NCBI GenBank assembly: GCA_031459855.1
Contig: JAVKHP010000001.1
Span: forward strand, 1,889,842 to 1,953,841
Direction: 5' to 3'
From: Armatimonadota bacterium
Lineage (GTDB): Bacteria > Sysuimicrobiota > Sysuimicrobiia > Sysuimicrobiales > Humicultoraceae
Length of the DNA: 64,000 nucleotides
Position numbers and translations under genes: made by a program. Positions 8,731 to 17,665 of the stretch are shown piece after piece; position 1 is the first letter of the stretch; each line of letters starts with the position of its first letter. Below the pieces are notes generated by a model. The model worked only from the letters and a program-made list of their open reading frames with translations, was not told the origin of the DNA and did not search any database.

Positions 8731-9369
8731 GTGCCCAGCGAGCCTGCGTCTGCTCGGCAGCCGTCCGTCCGTATCCGGCCCCTGCGCGCCGGTGACGTGG
8801 AGACGTGCGCGCGCATCGTCGCCGGCGACCCGCTGTGGCAGCGCTACGGCCTGACGCTGCGCCGCGCGCGCCGCGCCCTCCGTCGGGTGCTGACCGCGCG
8901 TCGTCGCGGGGGCGCCGCCACCCTGGCAGCAGGCGAGGTGGCGGTGGCCACCCTCGGCGGGGCGCCGGTGGGGTTCGTCTGGTTCCGGCGCGAGGGCACG
9001 TTCCACCACAGCGGCTACGTGCGCTGGCTGGCCGTGGCGTCTGCAGCCCGCGGGCGGGGCGTGGGGAGGGCGCTGCTGCGCCATGCCGAGGAGCGCATCT
9101 TCCGCCACGGGCCCAACGTCTTCCTCACGGTCTCGGCCTTCAACCGGCGCGCGCGGGCGTTCTACCGGCGGCTGGGCTACGTCCGGGTGGGCGCGCTGGT
9201 CGACTACGTGATGCCTGGCGTCACCGAGGTGCTGCTGCGCAAGACCCGCGGGCCGCTCCAGCCGTCGCGGCTGCACTCCCAGGCGCGCGCCATGCCGCGC
9301 CCGCGCCGCGGCCGGCGGTCGCGCGCGCGCAGTCCCGGTCCGGGCGCCGTGCCGGCCCGGGGCGGATGA
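8731..9369 (+). CDS. GNAT-family N-acetyltransferase
   Basis: Acetyl-CoA-dependent acyltransferase of 212 residues. The acetyl-CoA pyrophosphate-binding loop is clear (VASAARGRGVGRALLRHAEE), followed by VSAFNRRARAFYRRLGYVRVG, as in RimI-like enzymes. The GTG start is chosen because AGGAG sits 10 nt upstream and a TATACT box just before it. The last 40 residues are Arg/Pro-rich and probably disordered. The substrate is unknown. It precedes the second ABC importer but is separated by 201 bp. Confidence 0.82.
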   Translation: MPSEPASARQPSVRIRPLRAGDVETCARIVAGDPLWQRYGLTLRRARRALRRVLTARRRGGAATLAAGEVAVATLGGAPVGFVWFRREGTFHHSGYVRWLAVASAARGRGVGRALLRHAEERIFRHGPNVFLTVSAFNRRARAFYRRLGYVRVGALVDYVMPGVTEVLLRKTRGPLQPSRLHSQARAMPRPRRGRRSRARSPGPGAVPARGG

Positions 9370-9570
9370 AGGGCCGGGCAGGGGACGATCAGTCCGTGGT
9401 GGGTACTGCCGCCGTGCTGTGCCTGTACTGGAATAGCGGGGTACCCGGGACCGGGCGGGGTCGACCAGTCCGTGGCGGTTCCCCTCGGCCGGCATCCCGC
9501 GGATGCGGGCGCGGGGGCAGGCTCGACGACCGCGTACCAGATGACAGTGCACCCAAAGGAGGGACACGCT

Positions 9571-11085
9571 GTGCGCATGCGCTGGTGGGTGGGGCTCGTG
9601 GTGGTGGCGCTGGTCGCGCCGGCTCTGCCGGTGCGGGCAGCGCCGGGCGGGACGACGCTGACCATTGGCGTCGACCAGGAGGTGGTGGGGCTCGACCCCA
9701 ACCTGGTGACGGCGTTCTCGTCGTTCCGGCGCCTGGACTTCCTGTACAACAAGCTGGTGCGGTACAACGACCGGCTGGAGATCGAGCCCGACCTGGCCGA
9801 GTCGTGGGAGTTCCCCGACTCCCGGACGGCCGTCTTCCGGCTGCGGCGCGGAGTGCGGTTCCACAGCGGCGCCGAGATGACCGCCGAGGACGTGAAGTTC
9901 ACCCTGGAGCGGGTGCTGGATCCGGCCACGCGCTCGCCGGGCCGCTCGTTCATCGACGTGATCACCGACGTGGAGGCCGTCGACCGCTACACGGTGCGCA
10001 TCAAGATGCGCTTCCCGCTGGCCTCGCTGCTCTCGGGCCTGGCCTCGGGCAACCTGGCGATCGTCGAGAAGGCGGCGGTTCAGCGGGCCGGCAACCTCCA
10101 GCGCACGGTGGCCGGCACCGGCCCGTACATGCTGGCCGAGTGGGTGCCCGACAACTTCATGCGGCTGGTGCGCAACCCCCACTACTTCCGCCGCGGTCTG
10201 CCCCGGATCGACACCATCGTGATCCGCGTCATCCCCGACCAGGCCTCGCTGCTGGCCGGGGTGCGCACCCGGGCCCTGGACATGGCCACCATCAACCAGG
10301 GACCGGTGATCGTCCAGGCCCGACGGGAGCCCGGGCTGGTGGTGCTGCAGAAGCCCGGGATCAACCTGCGCATCTTCTCGTTCAACACCACCCGGCCGCC
10401 GTTCACCGACGCCCGGGTGCGCTACGCGCTGTCGTGGGCGATCGACCGCCAGGCCATCGTGAACACCGCCGAGTTCGGGTTCGCGCAGATCTCGGGCCCC
10501 ATCCCGGCCTCAACGCCGTGGGCGACGCCCGCCAGCCGGTTGCCCTCCTACCAGCGCGACGTGGAGCGCGCCCGGCGCCTGCTGGCCGAAGCCGGCGTGG
10601 GCGGGGGCTTCGCCACGCGCATCGTGACCTCGCCGACCTACGAAGGCGGCATCGCCGTGGCCCAGGTGATCCAGGAGCAGCTGCGCGCCGTGGGCGTCAC
10701 CGCCACGCTGGAGACCGTCGAGTGGGGCACCTACATCAACCGCTGGGTGCAGCGCGACTTCGACACCATGGTCGAGCTGCGCGGGGGCGATCCCGACCCC
10801 GACCGGTTCCTCTACCGCACGTTCCACAGCACCGGCGCCGTCAACAACTTCCTGTTCAAGGACGCGGCCATCGACCGGCTCCTGGAGCGCGGCCGCGTGA
10901 ACCTCGACCCCGACGCCCGCCGGCCGATCTACGCGCAGCTGGAGCGGGCGCTGGTGGAAGCGGCACCGGCGCTGTTCCTGTACACGCCCATGGAGACCCA
11001 GGTGCTGCAGGGCTACGTGAAGGGGTTCCGGATCGTCGGGAACGGGTCGCTCTACTACCTGGAGGGCGCGACGCTCGAGCGCTAG
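9571..11085 (+). CDS. ABC transporter substrate-binding protein, family 5 (candidate muropeptide/peptide)
   Basis: SBP_bac_5 protein of about 504 residues with a signal peptide (MRWWVGLVVVALVAPALPVRA). Family phrases include TLTIGVDQEVVGLDPN, VFRLRRGVRFHSGAEMTAEDVKFTLERVLDP and GTGPYMLAEWVPDN. GTG 9571 is chosen because AAGGAGG (9556-9562) has 8-nt spacing. It heads a plus-strand series of permeases followed directly by peptidoglycan-recycling genes, so a cell-wall-derived peptide or muropeptide ligand is a reasonable inference. Confidence 0.9.
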   Translation: MRMRWWVGLVVVALVAPALPVRAAPGGTTLTIGVDQEVVGLDPNLVTAFSSFRRLDFLYNKLVRYNDRLEIEPDLAESWEFPDSRTAVFRLRRGVRFHSGAEMTAEDVKFTLERVLDPATRSPGRSFIDVITDVEAVDRYTVRIKMRFPLASLLSGLASGNLAIVEKAAVQRAGNLQRTVAGTGPYMLAEWVPDNFMRLVRNPHYFRRGLPRIDTIVIRVIPDQASLLAGVRTRALDMATINQGPVIVQARREPGLVVLQKPGINLRIFSFNTTRPPFTDARVRYALSWAIDRQAIVNTAEFGFAQISGPIPASTPWATPASRLPSYQRDVERARRLLAEAGVGGGFATRIVTSPTYEGGIAVAQVIQEQLRAVGVTATLETVEWGTYINRWVQRDFDTMVELRGGDPDPDRFLYRTFHSTGAVNNFLFKDAAIDRLLERGRVNLDPDARRPIYAQLERALVEAAPALFLYTPMETQVLQGYVKGFRIVGNGSLYYLEGATLER

Positions 11086-11091
11086 CCCGCG

Positions 11092-11186
11092 CGGAGGGTG
11101 CACCGCCATGAGCCGACGTACATCTCCGCCACGGCCGTGAATGCGCGCAGCGCGTCCCCACCCGGAGGGTGCACCGCCATGAGCCG
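11092..11186 (+). repeat. 24-bp perfect direct repeat, each copy an SD-ATG start
   Basis: An identical 24-bp block occurs at 11092-11115 and 11163-11186. Each contains GGAGGG, then ATGAGCCG, so each looks like a complete translation start. The ORFs are only 10 codons (stop at about 11140) and 15 codons long. They lie between the binding-protein and permease genes and may be leader peptides or a duplicated start region. Confidence 0.5.
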
Positions 11187-11292
11187 GTCTCCATCGCACC
11201 ACCACGACGGCCCCCGAGGCTCGTAGCGCTGCGGAGACGGGCGGGGGCGGCCTGCAGGCCGCCCCCGCCCCGGACCGCCGCGTCCCCGGCCC

Positions 11293-12240
11293 GTGCAGCG
11301 GTACCTGGCCACCAGGCTGCTCGCCCTGATCCCCGTGCTGCTGGGGATCCTCGTCGTCGTCTTCCTGCTGATCCGCCTGATCCCCGGCGATGCCGTGCAG
11401 CTCTTCCTGGGCACCCAGGTCGAGATGACCCCCGAGCAGATGGCGGAGCTGCGGCGCTTCTTCGGCGTGGACAAGCCCCTGTGGGCGCAGTTCGTCGACT
11501 ACCTGGGCCGGGTGCTGCGGGGCGACTTCGGGGTGTCGCTGCGCACCGCGCGGCCGGTGCTGCCCGATGTCCTGGCGCGGCTGCCGCTGTCGTTCCAGCT
11601 GGCGACGCTGGCCCTGGTGGTGGCCGTGGCGCTGGCCGTGCCGCTGGGGATCGCCTCGGCGGTGATGCGCAACTCGGCCCTCGACGTCATGGTGCGCGTC
11701 GGCGGGCTGCTGGGGCTCTCGATGCCCAACTTCTGGCTGGGCGCCATGCTGATCCTCCTGTTCTCCCGCTACCTGCACGTCTCGCTGGGGCAGTACACGC
11801 CGATCACCGTCAACCCCCTGGCCACGCTGCAGAGCCTCTACCTGCCCGCGCTGGCGCTGGGGGCGGCGATCGCGGCGATCCTCATGCGCTACGTGCGCTC
11901 GTCGCTGCTGGAGGTGCTGGGGCAGGATTACGTGCGCACCGCGCGCGGCAAGGGCCTGCGCGAGCAGGTGGTGCTCCTGCGCCACGCGCTGCCCAACGCC
12001 CTGATCCCGGTGATCACCGTGGCGGGCTTCCAGATGGGCTACCTGCTGGGCGGCACGGTGGTCATTGAGGAGATCTTCGCCCTGCCCGGCATGGGGCGGC
12101 TCGTGCTGCAGGCCATCTTCCAGCGCGACTACCCGGTGGTGCAGGGTGTGGTGCTGGTGATCGCGTTCCTGTTCGTGCTCACCAACCTGGTCGTGGATCT
12201 CCTCTACGCGTGGATCGACCCGCGCATCCGCTACCAGTGA
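11293..12240 (+). CDS. Peptide ABC transporter permease (DppB-like)
   Basis: A 315-residue permease starting at GTG: QRYLATRLLALIPVLLGILVV, RLIPGDAVQLFLG, LSMPNFWLGAMLILLF, the EAA loop region RTARGKGLREQVVLLRHALPNAL, and the diagnostic end VVDLLYAWIDPRIRYQ. It overlaps the next permease gene by GTGA, showing translational coupling. Second gene of the importer/recycling operon. Confidence 0.93.
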   Translation: MQRYLATRLLALIPVLLGILVVVFLLIRLIPGDAVQLFLGTQVEMTPEQMAELRRFFGVDKPLWAQFVDYLGRVLRGDFGVSLRTARPVLPDVLARLPLSFQLATLALVVAVALAVPLGIASAVMRNSALDVMVRVGGLLGLSMPNFWLGAMLILLFSRYLHVSLGQYTPITVNPLATLQSLYLPALALGAAIAAILMRYVRSSLLEVLGQDYVRTARGKGLREQVVLLRHALPNALIPVITVAGFQMGYLLGGTVVIEEIFALPGMGRLVLQAIFQRDYPVVQGVVLVIAFLFVLTNLVVDLLYAWIDPRIRYQ

Positions 12241-13190
12241 AGCGTCCCGGCCCGGCAGCGGTACGGCACGCCGGCCCCGGGCAGCCGGGCAGCGCCCCGG
12301 CGCCGGGGGCCAGGCGCGTGCGGCCGCAGGCGCCGGCCGAAGAGCCGCGCCTGCAGGTCGGCTGGCGCTGGTGGGCGCGGCGCTTCTGGCGCACACGCGT
12401 GGCGCCGCTGGGCCTGGCCATCGTGCTGGCGGCCGTGGGCGTGGCGGTGGCAGCGCCCTGGCTTGCGCCCCACGACGTGCGCGCCATGCACCCCGAAGAC
12501 AGCCTCCAGCCGCCCGGGCCGCGCTACTGGTTTGGCACCGACGAGTTCGGCCGCGACGTCTTCAGCCGGGTGCTGGTGGGTTCGCGGATCTCGCTGGTGG
12601 TGGCGTTCCTCTCGGTGCTGACGGCGCTGGCCCTGGGCACGACGCTCGGCCTGGCCGCGGGCTACTACGGCGGGCGGTGGGACGTGATCGCCATGCGCGC
12701 CATGGACGTCCTGTTCGCGTTCCCGGCGATCCTGCTGGCCATCGCCATCATGGCCGTGCTGGGGGTGAGCGTGGTCAACCTGGTGCTGGCCATCGGCATC
12801 GTCTACACGCCCCAGTTCGCGCGGGTGGCCCGGGCGGCGGCGCTCACCGTGCGCGGCCTGGAGTTCGTGGATGCCGCGCGCGCGCTGGGCCTGCACCACC
12901 TGCGCATCCTCTGGCGCCACGTGCTGCCCAACGTGCTGCCGCCGGTGATCGTGCAGGTCTCGCTGAGCCTGTCGCTGGCGATCCTCTCGGAGTCGGCCCT
13001 GTCGTTCCTCGGCCTGGGCACGCAACCGCCGACGCCCTCGTGGGGGAACATGCTGAGCGAGGGCCGGCAGTTCCTGGAGCTCGCGCCGTGGAATGCGGTC
13101 TTCCCCGGGCTGGCGATCATGCTGGTCGTGCTGGGGTTCAACCTGCTCGGCGACGGGCTGCGCGACCTGCTCGACCCGAGGCTGCGATGA
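12237..13190 (+). CDS. Peptide ABC transporter permease (DppC-like)
   Basis: A 317-residue permease. The chosen GTG (12237) overlaps the dppB stop as GTGA. About 45 residues rich in Pro, Ala and Arg precede the first helix (RVAPLGLAIVLAAVGVAVAA). Family motifs are FGTDEFGRDVFSRVLVG, AGYYGGRWDVIAMRAMD, SESALSFLGLGTQPPTPSWG and LGDGLRDLLDPRLR. It overlaps the following hydrolase by ATGA. As in the first importer, no ATPase genes are adjacent. Confidence 0.92.
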   Translation: MKRPGPAAVRHAGPGQPGSAPAPGARRVRPQAPAEEPRLQVGWRWWARRFWRTRVAPLGLAIVLAAVGVAVAAPWLAPHDVRAMHPEDSLQPPGPRYWFGTDEFGRDVFSRVLVGSRISLVVAFLSVLTALALGTTLGLAAGYYGGRWDVIAMRAMDVLFAFPAILLAIAIMAVLGVSVVNLVLAIGIVYTPQFARVARAAALTVRGLEFVDAARALGLHHLRILWRHVLPNVLPPVIVQVSLSLSLAILSESALSFLGLGTQPPTPSWGNMLSEGRQFLELAPWNAVFPGLAIMLVVLGFNLLGDGLRDLLDPRLR

Positions 13191-14482
13191 CGGTGCCGTC
13201 TGGGGGACGGGCCGACCGCGGTGAGGCCGCCGGTGGCGGTGCGTCTGCTGCCGGACGCGGAGCCCCGATGACGCGCCCCCCGGCGCTGCGCGCCGCACGG
13301 GCCCGCCGGACGGAGGTCGCGGCGAGGGTGCGCGCGGCGGTGCGCGCGGCGATCACGGAGGGGCTGGCGCGCGGCGTCTTCCCGGGCGCGGTGGTGGCGG
13401 TACGGCAGGAGGGGCGCTGGCTCGTGCACGCGGCGTTCGGGTGGGCGCAGGTCGTCCCGCGGCCGCGGCCGATGACCGTCGACGCGGTCTTCGACCTGGC
13501 GAGCCTCACCAAACCCCTGGCCACGACGGCCGTGGCCCTGCACCTGTGGAGCCGCGGGCTGCTGGACCTCGACGCGCCGGTGGGCGCCTACCTGCCGGCA
13601 TTCGGGCACGGGCAGCACGCGGCGGTGCGGGTCCGCCACCTGCTCGCGCACACCGGTGGCCTGCCGGCCTGGGAGCCGCTGTACCTGCCCGCTGCCCGGC
13701 CGCCCGATGGGTCCCGTGCCCCAGGGGCCCGCGCGCGCGGGTGCCGGACCGTCGCGCAGGCGGTGCGCCGTATCGCCGCCACGCCGCGCATCGCGCCCCC
13801 GGGTACCCGCGTCGAGTACAGCGACCTCGGGTTCATCGTCCTCGGTTACCTGCTGGAGCAGCTGGCCGGCGCGCCGCTGCACGTGCTGGTCCGCCGCATC
13901 GTCGGCCGGCCCCTGGGGATGCGCACGCTCCGCTATCGTCCCCCAGTGTCGTGGCCGTGCGTGGCCACCGAGGCGGGCAACGCCTACGAGCGTCAGCGCG
14001 CCGCAGCGCAGGGGCTGGGCGCGCGGTTCTCCTGGCGAACCCACGTGCTGCGCGGGGAGGTCCACGACGGCAACGCCTGGTACGTCGGCCGCGGGATCGC
14101 GGGCCACGCCGGCCTGTTCGGCACCGCCGCCGACGTGGCCGCGCTGGGCCAAGCCTGGCTCGACGGTGGCGCTGCCAGGGGCGCACGGCTGCTGCCCACT
14201 GATGTCGTGCGCGAGGCCCTCTGCGATCAGACCGGGGGCCTGCAGCCCGGGCGGCGCGGGCTCGGGTGGGCCCTGGCCGGATGGCCGTTCGTGGGGCGGC
14301 GCGCCTCCCCCAGCGCGTTCGGGCATACGGGATTCACGGGCACCTCAGTGCTGGTCGATCCCGCGCGGGCGCTCGTCGTGGTCTTGCTGACCAACCGCGT
14401 GCACCCGTCGGCGGCACACGACGCGATCGTCGGGTTCCGCCCGGCGTTCCACGACGCGGTGCTCGAGGCGTGCGATGGCTGA
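13187..14482 (+). CDS. Beta-lactamase-fold serine hydrolase (AmiE/YbbE-like candidate)
   Basis: Class C beta-lactamase/esterase-fold enzyme of 431 residues. Catalytic motifs are SLTK (nucleophile Ser and Lys in DLASLTKPLATTA), YSD (the YxN equivalent, EYSDLGFIVLGYLLEQ) and HTG near the C-terminus (FGHTGFTG). There is no clear signal peptide, so it may be cytoplasmic. In Bacillus, YbbE/AmiE of this fold is an N-acetylmuramyl-L-alanine amidase encoded with murQ; here the gene also sits in a murQ operon, suggesting the same role (inference). ATG 13187 overlaps dppC by ATGA; ATG 13268 is an alternative. Confidence 0.8.
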   Translation: MTVPSGGRADRGEAAGGGASAAGRGAPMTRPPALRAARARRTEVAARVRAAVRAAITEGLARGVFPGAVVAVRQEGRWLVHAAFGWAQVVPRPRPMTVDAVFDLASLTKPLATTAVALHLWSRGLLDLDAPVGAYLPAFGHGQHAAVRVRHLLAHTGGLPAWEPLYLPAARPPDGSRAPGARARGCRTVAQAVRRIAATPRIAPPGTRVEYSDLGFIVLGYLLEQLAGAPLHVLVRRIVGRPLGMRTLRYRPPVSWPCVATEAGNAYERQRAAAQGLGARFSWRTHVLRGEVHDGNAWYVGRGIAGHAGLFGTAADVAALGQAWLDGGAARGARLLPTDVVREALCDQTGGLQPGRRGLGWALAGWPFVGRRASPSAFGHTGFTGTSVLVDPARALVVVLLTNRVHPSAAHDAIVGFRPAFHDAVLEACDG

Positions 14483-15434
14483 GACCGTCGTTGGCATCGA
14501 CGGGGGTGCCACCAAGACCCGCGCCGTGGTCCTGGTGGACGGCGCCATACGGGGCGCAGCGACCGTGCGGTCGGCCAGCGCCTACCACCGCGAGCCCGAC
14601 GAGGCGGCGGCGGTGGTGGCCGAGGCGGCGCGCGCTGCGCTGGCTGCGGCCGGGCTGTCGGCGCCCGCGGACGCGCTGGGCGCGGGCCTGGCTGGCGCCG
14701 ACGATGCGGAGGTGGCGCGGCGGCTGCAGGGTGCGCTGGCAGCTGCCGGCCTGGCACGCGTCGTCGCCATCGACCACGACGCGGCGGCGGCGCTGGCCGG
14801 CGGTCTGGCCCTCCAGCCGGGGATCGTCATCGTGGCCGGCACCGGCTCGATCGCGTTCGGGATCGACGCCACAGGCCGCCGGGTCCGTGCCGGGGGCTGG
14901 GGACCGCTGCTCGACGACGAGGGCAGCGGGTACGCGGTGGGCCGTGCGACGCTGCGGGCGGCCATGCGCGCATTCGACGGCCGCGGCCCGGCCACCGCGC
15001 TGGCCGAGGCGGTGCGTGCGCGCTTCCGCCTGACATCGCTCGCGTCGTTGAAGATCCCCGCCCGCACCCTGAGCGTGGACGAGGTCGCGGCCCTGGCACC
15101 GCTGGCCGTCGAGGCCGCGCGTGGGGGCGACGCGGTGGCGACCGCGATCCTGGCCGCCGCCGGGGAGGCGCTGGCGGCGATGGTGGCCGCTGTGGCCAGA
15201 CAGCTGGGATGGGAGCGGACGCCGTTCGCGCTGGTGGCGGTCGGCGGCATGTTCGAGGCCGGGGACCTGCTGCGCGCGCCGCTGCTGCGGGCGCTGGCGG
15301 GCGCAGGCTGTACACCGCGCCTGCAGCCGGCGCGGTTCCCGCCCGAGGTGGGCGCCGCGCTGCTGGCCGCGCGGACCGCGGGCCTGGAGGTCCAGCGCCT
15401 GCTGGCGGCGCTGGCCACGCACGTGCCGGAATGA
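14475..15434 (+). CDS. N-acetylglucosamine / N-acetylmuramic acid kinase (BadF/MurK family)
   Basis: ATPase of the ASKHA fold, 319 residues. It has phosphate 1 (VVGIDGGATKTRAVV), a Thr/Asp phosphate 2 region (IVAGTGSIAFG) and the GGWGPLLDDEGSGYAVGR motif, typical of N-acetylglucosamine kinase NagK and MurK of the BadF/BadG family. It would phosphorylate GlcNAc and/or MurNAc in the cytosol, supplying MurQ with MurNAc-6-P. It overlaps the hydrolase by 8 bp and murQ by ATGA. Confidence 0.85.
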   Translation: MAETVVGIDGGATKTRAVVLVDGAIRGAATVRSASAYHREPDEAAAVVAEAARAALAAAGLSAPADALGAGLAGADDAEVARRLQGALAAAGLARVVAIDHDAAAALAGGLALQPGIVIVAGTGSIAFGIDATGRRVRAGGWGPLLDDEGSGYAVGRATLRAAMRAFDGRGPATALAEAVRARFRLTSLASLKIPARTLSVDEVAALAPLAVEAARGGDAVATAILAAAGEALAAMVAAVARQLGWERTPFALVAVGGMFEAGDLLRAPLLRALAGAGCTPRLQPARFPPEVGAALLAARTAGLEVQRLLAALATHVPE

Positions 15435-16402
15435 ACGGCCGCTCACGCTTGCGACACCACCCGGGCGCGCGCCGCGCTGCAGCCGGGGCATCTGCCCATC
15501 GCCCGCCGACCGAGCAACGCCTGCCCGCCTCGCGGCACCTCGACCGCCTGACCGTGACCGAGATCCTGCGGCTGATCAACCGCGAGGATCGGCGCGTGCC
15601 CGTCGCGGTCGGGGCAGAGATCCCGCGCATCGCGCGCGCGGTGCGCGCGGTGGTGCGGGCGCTCGCTGCGGGGGGCCGGGTGGTCTATGTGGGCGCGGGC
15701 ACCAGCGGCCGCATCGGCCTGCTCGACGCGCTGGAGTGGCCGCCGACGTTCGGTGTGGCGCCAGACCGCATCCGTGCGGTGGTCGCGGGTGGGGCGCGGG
15801 CGACCATCGGTTCGGCGGCGCCCGCGGAGGACGACCGCGCCGGTGGTGCCGCGGCGATCCGGAGGCTCCGCGTGGGCCGTCGCGACGTGGTGGTGGGGCT
15901 CGCCGCCAGCGGCACCACGCCGTTCGTCCTGGGCGCGGTGGCGGAGGCCCGCCGCCGGGGGGCCGTGGTGGTGGGCGTTACCAGCGTGCCCGGCTCCCCG
16001 CTCGCCCGCGCGGCGCACATCGCCATTACCCCGCGCACCGGCCCCGAAGTGCTCACGGGCTCGACGCGCATGAAGGCGGGTACCGCGCAGAAACTCGTCC
16101 TGAACATGCTCAGCACCGCGGCCATGGTCCGCCTGGGCAAGGTCTACTCGAACCTCATGGTGGACCTGGTCCCGGCGAACCGGAAGCTGTGGGCGCGGGC
16201 CGTGCGCATCGTCGCCGAGGCCACCGGGCGCGACGCGCGCGCCGCCGCGCGGCTGCTGCGCGCGGCGGGCGGGCGGCCCAAGGTGGCGATCGTGATGGCG
16301 CTGGCGCAGTGCAGCCGGGCCGAGGCGCAGCGGCGGCTGGCGCGGGCCGGCGGGCACGTGCGGCGGGCGATCGCCCCCGCGCGGCGCGCGACGGTGCGCT
16401 GA
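15431..16402 (+). CDS. murQ: N-acetylmuramic acid 6-phosphate etherase
   Basis: SIS-fold lyase that cleaves the lactyl ether of MurNAc-6-P to GlcNAc-6-P and D-lactate. Diagnostic phrases are VGAGTSGRIGLLDALEWPPTFG, the catalytic Glu in PAEDD, LAASGTTPFVLGA and TRMKAGTAQKLVLNMLSTA. At 323 residues it is slightly longer than usual, with an Arg/Ala-rich N-terminal extension of about 35 residues. It overlaps the kinase by ATGA and is followed 9 bp later by anmK. Confidence 0.95.
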   Translation: MNGRSRLRHHPGARRAAAGASAHRPPTEQRLPASRHLDRLTVTEILRLINREDRRVPVAVGAEIPRIARAVRAVVRALAAGGRVVYVGAGTSGRIGLLDALEWPPTFGVAPDRIRAVVAGGARATIGSAAPAEDDRAGGAAAIRRLRVGRRDVVVGLAASGTTPFVLGAVAEARRRGAVVVGVTSVPGSPLARAAHIAITPRTGPEVLTGSTRMKAGTAQKLVLNMLSTAAMVRLGKVYSNLMVDLVPANRKLWARAVRIVAEATGRDARAAARLLRAAGGRPKVAIVMALAQCSRAEAQRRLARAGGHVRRAIAPARRATVR

Positions 16403-16411
16403 GGACACCGG

Positions 16412-17665
16412 ATGCGCGCGATCGCCGACCTGGCTGCGAAGGACCCCCGGGTGGTGGTCGGGCTGATCTCAGGGACCTCTGCCGATGGGATCGATGCGGC
16501 CCTGGTAGAGATCCACGGCAGCGGCCTGGAGGCGCGGCTGCGGCTGCTGGCGGGCCTGACGCACCCGCTACCTCCGGCCGACCGCGAGGAGCTGTTCCGC
16601 CTGTTCGAGCCGGCCACCGGCACCGTCGATCGGCTCTGCCGGTTCAACTTCCGGCTGGGCGAGCTGTTCGCCGAGGCGGCGCTGGCCGTGATCGCCGCCG
16701 CGGGGCGCCGCCCCGACCAGGTGGACCTGATCGGCTCCCACGGGCAGACCGTCTGGCACGTGCCCGCCCCAGACGGCGCCACGCTGCAGATCGGCGAGCC
16801 GGCCGTGATCGCCGAGCGGACCGGGCTCCCGGTGGTCGCCGACTTCCGCGTGGCGGACGTGGCCGCCGGCGGCCACGGCGCGCCGCTCGTCCCGTACTTC
16901 GACCTGGTCGTCTTCCGCCACCCCACGCGGACCCGGGCCGTGCAGAACATCGGCGGCATCGGCAACGTCACCTACCTGCCCGCCGGCGCCGATCCGACGG
17001 CCGGAGGAGTGCGCGGGGTGCTAGCGTTCGACACCGGCCCGGGCAACATGGTCATCGACGAGGTCGTGCGCGTGCTCACCGGTGGTGCGCAGACGTTCGA
17101 CCGTGACGGCGCCATGGCCGCCGCGGGCCGCGTCGACGAGGCGTGGCTGGCGGCCCTGCTCGACGATCCGTACCTGCGCCAGCCGCCGCCGAAGTCGACG
17201 GGGCGCGAGGTCTACGGCCGGCCGTTTGCGGCGCGCCTGCTCGCCGAGGCCCGGCGGCGGGGCCTGGAGCCCGCCGACGTCGTGGCCACGGTCTCGGCCT
17301 TCACCGCCGACAGCATCGTGCGTGCCTACCGCGACTTCCTGGTCCCGCGGGCGGGCCTGGACGAGGTGGTGCTCTGCGGTGGCGGCGCGTACAATGCGTT
17401 CCTGCGGCAGCGCATCGCGGCCGGCCTGGGCGTGCCGGTGCGGACCTGCGACGAGTTCGGGGTCGACGCCAAGCTCAAAGAAGCGATGGCCTTCGCCCTG
17501 CTCGCTGCCGAGGCGGTGGCGGGGCGACCGACGAACGTGCCCGCCGCGACCGGCGCCGCCGGCCCGCGCGTGCTGGGCAAGTTCGTGCCAGGACCGGCAG
17601 CAGGCCGGCCCGGGGTAGTATCGTGGGCAGAGGCAACCGATGTTTCGCGACGCGTTGAGACGTGA
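16412..17665 (+). CDS. anmK: Anhydro-N-acetylmuramic acid kinase
   Basis: Converts 1,6-anhydro-MurNAc to MurNAc-6-P, feeding MurQ. The signature GLISGTSADGIDAALVEI, IGSHGQTVWH, QNIGGIGNVTYLP, FDTGPGNMVID and VLCGGGAYN are all present; 417 residues is close to the family length plus a short C-terminal tail. AnmK normally accompanies lytic transglycosylase products. The gene overlaps argS by 26 bp in another frame. Confidence 0.95.
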   Translation: MRAIADLAAKDPRVVVGLISGTSADGIDAALVEIHGSGLEARLRLLAGLTHPLPPADREELFRLFEPATGTVDRLCRFNFRLGELFAEAALAVIAAAGRRPDQVDLIGSHGQTVWHVPAPDGATLQIGEPAVIAERTGLPVVADFRVADVAAGGHGAPLVPYFDLVVFRHPTRTRAVQNIGGIGNVTYLPAGADPTAGGVRGVLAFDTGPGNMVIDEVVRVLTGGAQTFDRDGAMAAAGRVDEAWLAALLDDPYLRQPPPKSTGREVYGRPFAARLLAEARRRGLEPADVVATVSAFTADSIVRAYRDFLVPRAGLDEVVLCGGGAYNAFLRQRIAAGLGVPVRTCDEFGVDAKLKEAMAFALLAAEAVAGRPTNVPAATGAAGPRVLGKFVPGPAAGRPGVVSWAEATDVSRRVET

